Shown in pieces: positions 1 to 8,183 of a stretch of DNA of 37,899 nt. A model generated the notes under the pieces. It did not search any database. It saw nothing but the letters and a program-made list of their open reading frames with translations, and was not told the DNA's origin. The stretch lies in the NCBI GenBank assembly GCA_900543755.1, contig UQSP01000014.1:1-37899 (forward strand), given 5' to 3'. Source of the DNA: an uncultured Eubacteriales bacterium (GTDB taxonomy: Bacteria; Bacillota; Clostridia; Christensenellales; Pumilibacteraceae). Positions within the stretch are counted from its first letter, which is position 1. Every line of letters starts with the position of its first letter. A program made the translations under genes and the position numbers.

Positions 1-47
1 CTACACCCTAGAGTTCGTCGGCAGCGTCAGATGTGTATAAGAGACAG
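1..47 (+). other. Illumina Nextera adapter contamination
   Basis: Bases 29-47 are the 19-bp Tn5 mosaic end AGATGTGTATAAGAGACAG. Bases 15-28 are the Nextera read-1 arm TCGTCGGCAGCGTC, bases 7-14 (CCTAGAGT) fit an 8-base i5 index, and bases 1-6 (CTACAC) fit the end of the P5 oligo. The order P5-index-arm-mosaic end is that of a library molecule, not of a genome. Genomic sequence starts near base 48, so anything upstream of the first gene, including the -35 box of its promoter, is missing. Confidence 0.97.
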
Positions 48-136
48 AAATATAGTATAATGTAATTAAAACAAAACGGTCAATACATAAAATTCCACAT
101 AACTACAAAAAATTATTATATTATAGGAACATAAAA

Positions 137-1027
137 ATGAAAACGAGGGAAGTCAAACATCACGATTTTTCCGACAAATCGGTAAGAATACGCCTTAAGG
201 AAAGTCTTTTCGAGAATATCAATTACCTTATAATACCGTTTTTTCTGGGTTACGAAGAAATAGGCAAAAATTATTATAACGAGCTGCAGTTTTACGACTT
301 TTACATGATAAATTACACGATTTCGGGCAATGCGCGATTTACCGTAAACAACTTGACTTTCGATATCGAACAAGGCGACCTTATACTTTTACACACGTAT
401 CAAAAGCGGATTTTCGTACCCGAAGGACCGTGGAACATTTACTGTATGCACATAAAGGACGACGGAAGTCAGCTTGCAAATCTTTACGGCAAGTTTCACA
501 ACGACAACAATTACATAATAAAAAACTTCCCGCGGGACATCATCGAAAAACACTTTTCCAAAATATCCGAATCCATGAAAAGCTTTACTCCCGACCTTTA
601 CGAGTTATCGGTTGAGACCTACTCTCTTTTCGTGGATATAATTGAATTTTCCGACTCGCGCAGACACGTCACTATTCCCAACGAACTTAAAAACGCCATG
701 AATTTTTTGGAAAACAATTTCGATTTACCCGTAACTCTCAACGGCATTGCCGAAGTGTCAGGTTACAGCGCATCGCATCTTGAAAAACTTTTTAAAGAAT
801 ATACGGGCAACGCACCCATGCAGTATCTTAACAATTTGCGGCTGGAGCGCGCTAAAAGATTACTTTCGTCCACTCAGTTGCCTCTTGCGGACGTAGCTGC
901 CCAGACGGGGTTTAAAAACGACCGCTCGCTTATGTATATGTTTAAAAACAAATACGGCACCTCTCCCACTCAATACCGTAAACGAGGGGGAAAAGACGAA
1001 AAAAACGAAGAAAAAAGTCAGGATTAA
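137..1027 (+). CDS. AraC-family transcriptional regulator with cupin sensor domain
   Basis: 296 residues. The N-terminal half (about 25-150) looks like an AraC-type cupin sensor (for example GNARFTVNNLTFDIEQGDL). The C-terminal 100 residues carry the paired helix-turn-helix: SGYSASHLEKLFKEYTG and then TGFKNDRSLMYMFKNKYG, ending in the typical TSPTQYRK. The family binds promoters and usually responds to a sugar or other small metabolite; the ligand here cannot be read from sequence. A TATAAT at 56-61 is a plausible -10 box whose -35 partner was replaced by adapter. The Shine-Dalgarno before ATG 137 is weak (TAGGAAC). The gene converges on gltX and shares its terminator. No target gene lies beside it, because the upstream side is cut off. 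The protein ends in a lysine/glutamate-rich tail. Confidence 0.9.
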   Translation: MKTREVKHHDFSDKSVRIRLKESLFENINYLIIPFFLGYEEIGKNYYNELQFYDFYMINYTISGNARFTVNNLTFDIEQGDLILLHTYQKRIFVPEGPWNIYCMHIKDDGSQLANLYGKFHNDNNYIIKNFPRDIIEKHFSKISESMKSFTPDLYELSVETYSLFVDIIEFSDSRRHVTIPNELKNAMNFLENNFDLPVTLNGIAEVSGYSASHLEKLFKEYTGNAPMQYLNNLRLERAKRLLSSTQLPLADVAAQTGFKNDRSLMYMFKNKYGTSPTQYRKRGGKDEKNEEKSQD

Positions 1028-1042
1028 CCTTAAAAAAACGTA

Positions 1043-1087
1043 CAATATAAAAAAATAACCCGCAGGCTTTTAACCCGCGGGCTTTTT
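1043..1087. terminator. Bidirectional terminator between araC-type gene and gltX
   Basis: CCCGC at 1059-1063 pairs with GCGGG at 1077-1081. A T-run (1083-1087) follows on the plus strand, and an A-run at 1047-1057 gives a T-run on the minus strand. It can end both convergent genes. Confidence 0.8.
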
Positions 1088-1168
1088 GTAATCATAATTA
1101 AAAACAGATTCGGCGATTTTGCCGATAATTTATGTTTTATTTTTTTACAGATTCGCACAAACGGCAAT

Positions 1169-2587
1169 TCAAAGCCTGTCCGTACAAATTTTCAGCCTTT
1201 TAATGACTTCGTCTTTGCCCAAAAGCGTTGCCATTTCGGTTGCGCCGCCGGGCGTATTCTGCGCGCCGGTTATCGCGATACGGAAAATCCAAAGTACTTG
1301 ACCTTTTTTATAGCCTGCCTTTTCAGCATAAGCAACCAATCCGTCATGCAGCGAATCGAAGGAATTTTCGCAAAGTTCCGTAAGGTCGGGAATCATTTTC
1401 TTTGCCAAATCGCGGTCGGTCTTCCACTTTGCGTTTACGAAAAGGTCAAGGTCGAAACCTTCGAACTCGGTCAGAAACGCCGTAAGCTTTTCCACGTCGG
1501 AAAAAATTTCGCAGCGGTTTTTGAGAAGCGAGGACAGATATTTAAGGTCATAACCCTTAAGATAATCCAGTTTTTCGTAAAACGGCAATGCGTAAGCGTG
1601 AAATTCCTCGTCGGACAGCTCTTTAACGTAGCAGGAATTAAGCCAGCGCATCTTGTTTTCGTCGAAAATGGACGCGGACTTGCTTAATCCGGACACGGAA
1701 AACAGCTCCTTCATCTCGTCAAGCGAAAATTTTTCGCGGTTATCCTTAGGACTCCATCCCAGAAGCGCGATATAGTTGACTATTGCTTCCTTAAGATAGC
1801 CTTTTTTTATGAAGTCCTCGTAAGACGCGTCGCCGTGACGCTTGCTCAGCTTGTGGGTAGCGTCGCGCATAATGGGCTGAAGGTGCATATAATTGGGAAT
1901 TTCCCATCCGAAAGCCTTATACAGCAGATTGTATTTGGGAGTGCTGGAAAGATACTCCACCCCGCGAATGACGTAATTGATACCCATAAGGTGGTCGTCC
2001 ACGACGTTTGCGAAGTTATAAGTAGGCATACCGTCGGATTTTATGAGTATATTATCTTCGAGGTCCTTATTTTCCACCGTAATATCCCCGAAAACCATGT
2101 CGTGATAAGTTGACGACCCCTCTTCGGGAATATTCTGACGGATGACGTATTTTTCGCCTGCGTCGATACGCCTTTGCACTTCCTCCTTGCTGAGCGAAAG
2201 ACAGTGTTTGTCGTACTTGGTCGCGCCGTTTTTGTGGATTTCTTCCAACCGCTCCTTGGTACAGAAGCAGTAATAAGCGTCGCCCTGTTCGACCAGCTTG
2301 CGCGCGTATTCGAGGTAAATTTCTCTGCGCTCGGACTGAATGTACGGACCGTAATCGCCGCCGACGTCGGGTCCTTCGTCGTAGTCGAGTCCCGTTTCCC
2401 TGAGCGTACGGTAAATAATCTCCACCGCTCCGTCCACATAACGCTCGAGATCCGTGTCCTCTATGCGCAAAATGAATTTACCGCCGTTTTTACGCGCAAA
2501 AAGCCATGCGTAAAGCGCGGTCCTGAGTCCGCCTATATGCAGATAACCCGTGGGACTGGGCGCAAATCTCGTTCTTACAGTTTCCAT
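1169..2587 (-). CDS. gltX: Glutamyl-tRNA synthetase
   Basis: 472 residues, a usual length for bacterial GluRS. The class I HIGH motif is at 10-20 (PSPTGYLHIGG) and the KMSKS-type loop KLSKR at 246-250, followed by HGDAS. Between them lie the RIEDTD and EGPDVGG..GPYIQSER signatures of the Glu/Gln-tRNA synthetase fold. CFC at 107-109 plus C129 recall the zinc-binding insertion, although the last ligand is not clear. It charges tRNA(Glu) with glutamate in the cytoplasm; in organisms without GlnRS it also misacylates tRNA(Gln), but nothing here shows which type this is. The start is the ATG at 2587, with AAGGAG at 2597-2602. The gene is single, read from the promoter at 2686-2714, and I see no T-box leader. 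Confidence 0.97.
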   Translation of the reverse strand: METVRTRFAPSPTGYLHIGGLRTALYAWLFARKNGGKFILRIEDTDLERYVDGAVEIIYRTLRETGLDYDEGPDVGGDYGPYIQSERREIYLEYARKLVEQGDAYYCFCTKERLEEIHKNGATKYDKHCLSLSKEEVQRRIDAGEKYVIRQNIPEEGSSTYHDMVFGDITVENKDLEDNILIKSDGMPTYNFANVVDDHLMGINYVIRGVEYLSSTPKYNLLYKAFGWEIPNYMHLQPIMRDATHKLSKRHGDASYEDFIKKGYLKEAIVNYIALLGWSPKDNREKFSLDEMKELFSVSGLSKSASIFDENKMRWLNSCYVKELSDEEFHAYALPFYEKLDYLKGYDLKYLSSLLKNRCEIFSDVEKLTAFLTEFEGFDLDLFVNAKWKTDRDLAKKMIPDLTELCENSFDSLHDGLVAYAEKAGYKKGQVLWIFRIAITGAQNTPGGATEMATLLGKDEVIKRLKICTDRL

Positions 2588-2685
2588 TGCCGAACACTCC
2601 TTTCGTTGACAAAATCGTCAGGCGGGAGTATAATAGCTTTCAAAAGAGCCGATAACCTTTTCCGCATGACATAAAGGCAAAAATT

Positions 2686-2714
2686 ATTATAAAACAAAAC
2701 GCGGTTTTAAGCAA
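2686..2714 (-). promoter_or_regulatory. gltX promoter
   Basis: On the minus strand, TTGCTT (2709-2714), a 17-bp spacer, then TATAAT (2686-2691). The leader to gltX is about 90 nt. Confidence 0.6.
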
Positions 2715-2735
2715 GCGTTTGACGCCGCAATTAAC

Positions 2736-2764
2736 TTGCAAAAGGCCACTTGGCTTTATATATA
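2736..2764 (+). promoter_or_regulatory. Promoter of the dipeptidase-thioredoxin operon
   Basis: TTGCAA (2736-2741), 17-bp spacer, TATATA (2759-2764), about 26 nt upstream of the ATG at 2797. The -10 box is a moderate match. Confidence 0.5.
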
Positions 2765-2796
2765 AAAAGTTTTATTTTTTTCGTGAGGTTTTTGGT

Positions 2797-4194
2797 ATGC
2801 TTAACGACTTAAGCGAATTGATTTCTTTCAACAGCGTCGAAGCGGAAAGAAGCGCGGCGGACGCCCCTTTCGGCACAGAGGTAAGAAACGCTTTGGACTG
2901 GTTTCTGAACAAGGCGTCTTTTTACGGCCTTAAAGTGGGCGAATACGGCGGATATTACGGCTGGGCGGACTACGGCGAGGCGGAAAAGCCCGTCATAGGC
3001 ATTCTGGCGCACATCGACATCGTTCCTGCGGGAAGCGGCTGGGATTCGGACCCGTTTAAAATGAGAAATACGGACGGCAAAGTTTACGGCAGAGGCGTTG
3101 CCGACGATAAAGGTCCGCTGGTAGTAATGTTGCATCTGTTAAAAAAATTCAAGGAAGAAAAAATCAAGCTTAAGCACAGGATAAGGCTTATAGTGGGCTG
3201 TAACGAGGAAACTGGCTCGCTGTGTTTAAAAAAATACGTTGACACGGGCGAAATTCCCGTGGTGTCGCTTGTACCCGACTCCGACTTTCCCGTCATAAAC
3301 AGCGAAAAGGGAATACTGCATACTGACGCGGTGCTTACCCCCGACGAAGTTTTCAAAGACAACGTAGTCGATTTTGTCTGCACGGGCCGCGCCAACGTCG
3401 TACCGGGATTTTCATCGGTAACATTGAAAAACGGCGGAACTATGCTGAAAAACCTTGCCGCGGACGGACCTTTTACCTCTGACGTTTTTTCTTCCGCGCG
3501 CATAATGAAACAGCTTGTAAAAATCGGCGCAGACCCGTCCGATTTATCGGTGGAAATTACCGATAAAGGAGTTAAAATCGGCGCAAAAGGCGTAGCGGGT
3601 CACGCAATGGACCCCGATAAGTCGGACAACGCGATGTGGAAAATCTGGGCGGTGCTTAAAGCCGCCGCACCCGAAAGCGATTTTATCGGCAGAATTTTCG
3701 ACGGTTTCTGCAATAAGGACGCCGCGAAAGCCAACGGCATTTACGCCGAGGACGAAAAAAGCGGCCGCCTTACCATGAATATGGGAGTGGCGGAATACGA
3801 CGGAGCTTATCTTACCCTTAAATTCGACTTCCGTCTGCCGCTTTGCTGCAATCCCGACGATACCGAAGCCAAGCTTAAAAACGCTCTTCCCTCGGGCACG
3901 GTTATAAAAAGGGCAAGGTTTGCGGAAAATCTTTATATACCCGAGGATTCGCCTCTTATAAAAACGCTTCTGAAAGTTTACGCCGAGGAAACGGGTGAAG
4001 TTAATCCGCGCCCCATTCAGACGGGCGGCGGCACCTACGCGCGCGAGCTTCCCAACGCGGTGGCATTCGGCCCCACTTTCCCCGGGACGGAAACAAACAT
4101 TCACAACGCGGACGAAAACATCGAAGTGACAAAGCTTTACAAGCTTTTCGACATTTACAAAAAAGCCGTCGTCGCTTTAGACGAACTTTATTAA
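2797..4194 (+). CDS. PepV-like M20 family dipeptidase
   Basis: 465 residues from ATG 2797, chosen because GAGG sits 8 nt upstream; an upstream in-frame ATG at 2719 would add 26 unlikely residues and run through the promoter. It is a metal-dependent M20 peptidase of the PepV/SapEP dipeptidase type, cytoplasmic, releasing amino acids from short peptides. The expected metal ligands are visible: H72-x-D74 in AHIDIVPAG, the bridging aspartate in VADDKGP (101-107), the general base pair E137-E138 in GCNEETGS, the aspartates of VPDSDFPV, and a C-terminal histidine in FPGTETNIHNADENI. A lid domain interrupts the catalytic domain as in PepV. A thioredoxin gene follows after 27 nt in the same operon. 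Substrate preference cannot be read from sequence. Confidence 0.92.
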   Translation: MLNDLSELISFNSVEAERSAADAPFGTEVRNALDWFLNKASFYGLKVGEYGGYYGWADYGEAEKPVIGILAHIDIVPAGSGWDSDPFKMRNTDGKVYGRGVADDKGPLVVMLHLLKKFKEEKIKLKHRIRLIVGCNEETGSLCLKKYVDTGEIPVVSLVPDSDFPVINSEKGILHTDAVLTPDEVFKDNVVDFVCTGRANVVPGFSSVTLKNGGTMLKNLAADGPFTSDVFSSARIMKQLVKIGADPSDLSVEITDKGVKIGAKGVAGHAMDPDKSDNAMWKIWAVLKAAAPESDFIGRIFDGFCNKDAAKANGIYAEDEKSGRLTMNMGVAEYDGAYLTLKFDFRLPLCCNPDDTEAKLKNALPSGTVIKRARFAENLYIPEDSPLIKTLLKVYAEETGEVNPRPIQTGGGTYARELPNAVAFGPTFPGTETNIHNADENIEVTKLYKLFDIYKKAVVALDELY

Positions 4195-4221
4195 AAAAAT
4201 TCAGATAAGGAGAATTTTAAA

Positions 4222-4524
4222 ATGAAACAGGTAAAAACAACGGAATTTCAGTCCGAAGTGCTTAACGCAAGCGAGCAGGTGCTTGTAGATTTCTGGGCGC
4301 CGTGGTGCGGCCCCTGCCGCGCACAGGGTCCCATTTTGGAGGATCTTGCCGCCGAAACCGCGGGAACGCTTAAAATCGTAAAAGTAAACGTGGACGAGGA
4401 GCCTTCCCTTGCTGCGGCTTACGGCGTACAAAGCATACCCACGCTTATATTCTTCAAAAACGGCGCGCCCGTCAACAAGGCGGTGGGGCTGCACTCCAAA
4501 GACGACCTTAAAAGAATGATGTAA
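4222..4524 (+). CDS. trxA: Thioredoxin
   Basis: 100 residues, slightly short of the usual 105-110. The redox site WAPWCGPCR places the cysteines at 29 and 32, and the cis-proline loop is SIPTLIFF. It reduces protein disulfides in the cytoplasm and would be recharged by a thioredoxin reductase that is not in this window. AAGGAG lies 9 nt before the ATG. It is the second gene of a two-gene operon with the dipeptidase and is followed by a strong terminator. Position 26 carries A where many thioredoxins also have A, so the active-site context is standard. Confidence 0.95.
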   Translation: MKQVKTTEFQSEVLNASEQVLVDFWAPWCGPCRAQGPILEDLAAETAGTLKIVKVNVDEEPSLAAAYGVQSIPTLIFFKNGAPVNKAVGLHSKDDLKRMM

Positions 4525-4568
4525 ATAAGGAAGCCGCTTAACAAATCGGCTTAAAATCAAAAAAATAT

Positions 4569-4608
4569 AAAACCGCAACGGTAAGATATGCTTTTCCGCT
4601 GCGGTTTT
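4569..4608. terminator. Bidirectional terminator after trxA
   Basis: AAAACCGCA (4569-4577) pairs with TGCGGTTTT (4600-4608), with a T-run on the plus strand and a TTTTATATTTTT stretch on the minus strand. It serves the thioredoxin operon and possibly the convergent isomerase-like gene. Confidence 0.8.
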
Positions 4609-4739
4609 TTCTTTACGGTTTATATTTCACCGATATTACGTTCAAACCGAATTAACAATATTTCGGGCGCCGTAAACGATAATACTCAGTACGCTTGTTT
4701 CAAGAGCTGTCTTGACGCGCGCGGACAGTCCTTTATAGC

Positions 4740-6140
4740 TTAACCGTTAATACCGTCGAACGTTAAACCGGGAACGTATTTCGTGAACTCTTTCAACACG
4801 TCGTACCAGTTGCCTTTCAGCTCGCTCATGTGGTGAATGTAAGGACCCTCGACCAGTTTACGCTCGACCGCCGGCAGGTCTTTGAATTCCGCCCACATAT
4901 AAGTGCCGAAAGTAAACGGGCCCTCGCCCGTTCTGACGGGTGCGGCGAACAGATAGTAATTCCCCCTCTCGCCCTGAAAACGTGCCACGGTGTACTCCCC
5001 GTCCGCCACGCGGAACGACGGGCGCGCGTTGTATAAATATGCCTTTTCGCCCTCCGCTTTCGCGCTCATGGGGAAAGGTCCGCAATGCCATAAAAGCTCG
5101 CTGTTGTCGTTTTTCGGATTGCGGCAGGTAAACTCGCCGAAAAGAGGCGGATTTTTTCCGCGCGAGGCACATATTAACAGCGCGTTGGTGACGGCGCCGT
5201 ACACGTCCGACTCGCAGGTGACCACAATCCCCTCGTCGGCAAGAATACTCATCGCGACGCAAGGCATGGCTCCGAATCCGGGCTGCATCGCCGTCCAGCA
5301 CTCGGTCGCGATAACGCTTACATTATACTCGCGCGCAATATCCTTGTAAAACTCCACAAACGTCATCATTTTAACAAGCTGCTCGCGGCTTACGCTTGAC
5401 ACGTCCACCTTACGGGCATACTCGTCGGCATAACGGTTGAGTAAATCAATGCGGTTTTTGTATATGTCGTTAAGCGCGGCAAGCGACTCCGCCATGTTTA
5501 CGGTAACCACGCCGATATTGAACTTTTCCATAAGCTCGGTTTCGTTGCACATTACGCTTTTGAAAGGTCTTAAGCGGGTACCTACAAGCGCAATGTCAAG
5601 ATTACGGAAGTTCTTTACCATGCACACAACCGAAAGAAACTGCTGTAATCCCTTCGTAAAAGCGGAATCGGTTTCGTAACAGTTTTCTATGTAAGTAAAC
5701 GGTACGTTCCTGCGCTTGAGCTGCTTGGATATGGCAAAAACTCCGCACTGCGAATCCGTATAGCGCGTTCCGTCCGCGTCGAACTTGTCGTCGCGCGGAG
5801 CATACAGCAAAACGGGCAGATTCATAAGATGTGCTATTTTCCCCGCGGCCTCCTCGTTGCCGAAATTGCAGTTTATCAGGAATATTGCGTCGACTTTTTC
5901 CGCTTTAAGCCTTTCCGCCACTTTTTCGCAGTCCGATTCGAGATACAAAAGCCCCTCTTCGTTAAGCCACTCGAGGTCAGTAAACTCGGTAATCTCGTCA
6001 GCGAACCGTGACTTTATGTAAGACACGATGCGCTCTTTGTTCTTTACCGCATAATCGGGATTGAAAATCCCCGTGCGTTTGGGACCCGGAAGATATCGTC
6101 TTTCGGGCACAAGCGCAATTTTAAGTTTATAATCAATCAT
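4740..6140 (-). CDS. L-fucose/L-arabinose isomerase-related protein
   Basis: 466 residues, resembling the fucose-isomerase-like family (COG2407 type), whose members interconvert aldose and ketose sugars or are uncharacterised relatives. Visible features: an N-terminal Rossmann-like half (IALVPERRYLPGPKRTG and VDAIFLINCNFGNEEAAGK), a middle segment DIALVGTRLRPFKSV, and a C-terminal half with ATECWTAMQPGFGAMPC, ITCESD-like VVTCESDVYGAVTNALL and FTCRNPKNDNSELLWHCGPF. The ECW, CESD and WHCG segments are where family metal ligands (Glu, Asp, His) usually lie. The start ATG at 6140 has GGAGG about 9 nt upstream. The divergent AraC-type regulator at 6313 is the natural candidate to control it. I cannot assign the sugar, and a non-catalytic relative is possible. 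Confidence 0.75.
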   Translation of the reverse strand: MIDYKLKIALVPERRYLPGPKRTGIFNPDYAVKNKERIVSYIKSRFADEITEFTDLEWLNEEGLLYLESDCEKVAERLKAEKVDAIFLINCNFGNEEAAGKIAHLMNLPVLLYAPRDDKFDADGTRYTDSQCGVFAISKQLKRRNVPFTYIENCYETDSAFTKGLQQFLSVVCMVKNFRNLDIALVGTRLRPFKSVMCNETELMEKFNIGVVTVNMAESLAALNDIYKNRIDLLNRYADEYARKVDVSSVSREQLVKMMTFVEFYKDIAREYNVSVIATECWTAMQPGFGAMPCVAMSILADEGIVVTCESDVYGAVTNALLICASRGKNPPLFGEFTCRNPKNDNSELLWHCGPFPMSAKAEGEKAYLYNARPSFRVADGEYTVARFQGERGNYYLFAAPVRTGEGPFTFGTYMWAEFKDLPAVERKLVEGPYIHHMSELKGNWYDVLKEFTKYVPGLTFDGING

Positions 6141-6261
6141 GATTTTTCCCCTCCGCTCTTTTTTTTCATATTATAACGCCTGAAAGCTGTTACACGCCAC
6201 TCAACGATTCGCGCGAATGTATCAAAAATTAACCAAAAAAACTATATGTGCTTGCAAAGAG

Positions 6262-6306
6262 TTGAAATTCTTAACTTCGATATGATATACTCTCAGTGAA
6301 GGAGAG
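6262..6306 (+). promoter_or_regulatory. Promoter and RBS of the second AraC-type gene
   Basis: TTGAAA (6262-6267), 18-bp spacer, TATACT (6286-6291), then GAAGGAGAG (6298-6306) seven nt before the ATG. The predicted transcription start nearly touches the RBS, so the leader is very short. Confidence 0.6.
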
Positions 6307-6312
6307 AAAAAA

Positions 6313-7098
6313 ATGAGCTTCGATTACGAACCCGCAAGAGATGAAAAAAACGCGCTATATTTCACACACGCGTATAAAAAAGCGGGACAAAACCGTTTGC
6401 CGCATTTTCATAAGAGTATAGAGCTTGTTTACGTCGTAAAAGGCGAGTTTACTTCCTGCGTGGGGCAAAACCGCAGCGTTGCGACCGCCGACGACATAGT
6501 ATTCGTCAATTCGCTGGACGTGCACTCCAACTTATACCGCACCGACTGCGAACTTTACTGCATGGTAATTTCCGACGACTTTCTCAAAATATTCCGCGAA
6601 CAAACAGACGGAGGAATATTTCCGCACATATTAAGCGACAAATCGTATAATGCGCAAAACGTCTTTCCCCTCGTAAAAAAATTTTACGAAGGAAAAAATT
6701 ACGACAATGCTTTATTGTCGCACGGATTCGTTTCGCTTATACTCGGGCTGCTTGTATCGCGCTATCCGATAAAGGACGGCGGCGAGGGCGCAAGCACGCT
6801 TGTTTTAAACATACTCGGATACATCGACAAACACTTTTGCGAGGACATAACCCTTGATTCGCTAAGCAAAAAATACGGTTATTGCCGTCAGTATCTTTCC
6901 AAGGAATTCAATAAAACGGTAGGCATGCACCTTAAGAACTATCTTAACAATCTGCGCGTTAAAAAAGCGAGGGAAATGCTTGCTTTGCCGGCGCCGCGCA
7001 CAGTGCTGCAAATCGCAATGGATTGCGGCTTCGACAGCGCCAGCTCCTTTTACCGCGCCTATAAAAAAGCTTTCGGAGAACCGCCGAAGCGGAATTAA
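6313..7098 (+). CDS. AraC-family transcriptional regulator
   Basis: 261 residues. Residues about 20-110 form a cupin-type sensor with the family's histidine-rich entry (GQNRLPHFHKSIELVYVVKG). The C-terminal 100 residues are the double helix-turn-helix, with KKYGYCRQYLSKEFNKTVG and then CGFDSASSFYRAYKKAFG followed by EPPKRN. The gene is divergent from the isomerase-like gene across 172 bp, the usual arrangement for a local activator or repressor of sugar catabolism. The ligand is unknown. Translation starts at ATG 6313 behind a strong Shine-Dalgarno. It converges on the HAD phosphatase and shares its terminator. Confidence 0.9.
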   Translation: MSFDYEPARDEKNALYFTHAYKKAGQNRLPHFHKSIELVYVVKGEFTSCVGQNRSVATADDIVFVNSLDVHSNLYRTDCELYCMVISDDFLKIFREQTDGGIFPHILSDKSYNAQNVFPLVKKFYEGKNYDNALLSHGFVSLILGLLVSRYPIKDGGEGASTLVLNILGYIDKHFCEDITLDSLSKKYGYCRQYLSKEFNKTVGMHLKNYLNNLRVKKAREMLALPAPRTVLQIAMDCGFDSASSFYRAYKKAFGEPPKRN

Positions 7099-7173
7099 AA
7101 AAATATTAAACCTTATCTTTTTCTTCGTTGCATAAAAAAGCGGCGCGCAGATTAGTCCCGACGCCGAAATTTT

Positions 7174-7205
7174 AAAGGCCGTCACGTTATTCGGGACGGC
7201 TTTTG
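7174..7205. terminator. Terminator between AraC-type gene and HAD phosphatase
   Basis: GCCGTC (7178-7183) pairs with GACGGC (7195-7200), flanked by AAA on one side and TTTT on the other, so it can act on both strands. Confidence 0.75.
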
Positions 7206-7209
7206 GTTA

Positions 7210-8016
7210 TTAAATGTTTTTAAGGTCGCTGATAACGGCGGCGACGGCGCCTTCGCTGCTTTCCACCGTTACTTTGTCGGCGGCGGCTTTAAGCGCGTCT
7301 ATCGCGTTGCCCACGGCATAACCTATATCGGCAAATTTAATCATGCCTATATCGTTCTGATTATCGCCCACGCACACGATTTTATCGAACTTTTTGCCTA
7401 AAAGCGGAATCATTCGCTTCAGTGCCTCTCCCTTGCCGCTTAATGCAGGACAAATCTCAAGCGTTCGGGGTCCCGACATTTCCACGGAGAATCTGTCCGA
7501 AAAGAGTTGTAACGCCTCCTCGTAATGGCGCTTTGCCACGTCTACGGAAAAATGCTCGATAATCATTTTGTAAACGGGAAAACGCGGTTTTTTCAGGACG
7601 CTGTCAAGGTCGTCGCCGTCGCGGAAAAACACGAATTTAAAATCGTTGTCCGTTATTCTCAGAAAATCGAATTTGTCTGCGCGCGCGGCAAAATATCTTA
7701 CAGCCGCAAGACAGCTTTCGTCCATGGTAAAAGACACTACGGCGCGGTGCTCTTTGAAAGAATAAACCGCGGTGCCGTTACTGCACACGCAAAGGTCTTC
7801 AATGGGCATAATTTCCTTGACAGCCTCTATTTCGTCGGGATTTCGTCCCGATACCATCGCAAAAGTCCCGCCTTTAGCCACAAACTCCTTGACGGCGGCG
7901 ATATTTGCGGGAGGAATACACGCAAAACGGTCCTCTCCCTTTACGTAAACGTGTTTGTTGCTTGTCAGCGTAAGGTCGTAATCGCTGCACAGTAAAATTC
8001 CGTCGTAACGTTTCAA
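7210..8016 (-). CDS. HAD-superfamily Cof-type sugar/nucleotide phosphatase
   Basis: 268 residues from a TTG start at 8016. I chose TTG because AAGGAG (8025-8030) lies 8 nt before it, whereas the upstream in-frame ATG at 8076 would make the promoter part of the coding sequence. It is a Cof/YidA-type HAD phosphatase with motif I CSDYDLTL (D12, D14), motif II MVSGRN, a motif III lysine in the GKGEALKRM region, and motif IV VGDNQNDIGMI; the C2-type cap lies between. Members remove phosphate from sugar phosphates, FMN or PLP in the cytoplasm; the substrate cannot be told. Single gene with its own promoter and terminator. Confidence 0.88.
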   Translation of the reverse strand: MKRYDGILLCSDYDLTLTSNKHVYVKGEDRFACIPPANIAAVKEFVAKGGTFAMVSGRNPDEIEAVKEIMPIEDLCVCSNGTAVYSFKEHRAVVSFTMDESCLAAVRYFAARADKFDFLRITDNDFKFVFFRDGDDLDSVLKKPRFPVYKMIIEHFSVDVAKRHYEEALQLFSDRFSVEMSGPRTLEICPALSGKGEALKRMIPLLGKKFDKIVCVGDNQNDIGMIKFADIGYAVGNAIDALKAAADKVTVESSEGAVAAVISDLKNI

Positions 8017-8038
8017 GCCGATTTCTCCTTTTAATATG

Positions 8039-8067
8039 ATTTTACCATATATAACGCCGACCGACAA
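8039..8067 (-). promoter_or_regulatory. Promoter of the HAD phosphatase
   Basis: On the minus strand, TTGTCG (8062-8067), 17-bp spacer, TAAAAT (8039-8044) preceded by TGG as an extended -10. Its position supports the downstream TTG start. Confidence 0.55.
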
Positions 8068-8091
8068 GCAAAACAAAAAGCGTTTTTAAAT

Positions 8092-8167
8092 AAAAAAAAC
8101 ACGGCTCCGTAATCCCGAAGCGAAAAACCGCATTAACGGAAAACGGTAACCGTGCCTTACCGGTAAG
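8092..8167 (-). terminator. Terminator of the amino-acid ABC operon, with adjacent palindrome
   Basis: On the minus strand CACGG and CCGTG arms are followed by a run of eight T's (forward A-run 8092-8099). Just inside it lies the perfect 14-bp palindrome CCTTACCGGTAAGG (8154-8167). Confidence 0.55.
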
Positions 8168-8183
8168 GTGTGTTTTTTCTGAA

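Noticed and set aside
1119..2674. Several long frames antisense to gltX, and similar antisense frames elsewhere
   Set aside because: Shadows of well-supported genes; none has both an RBS and a recognisable domain.
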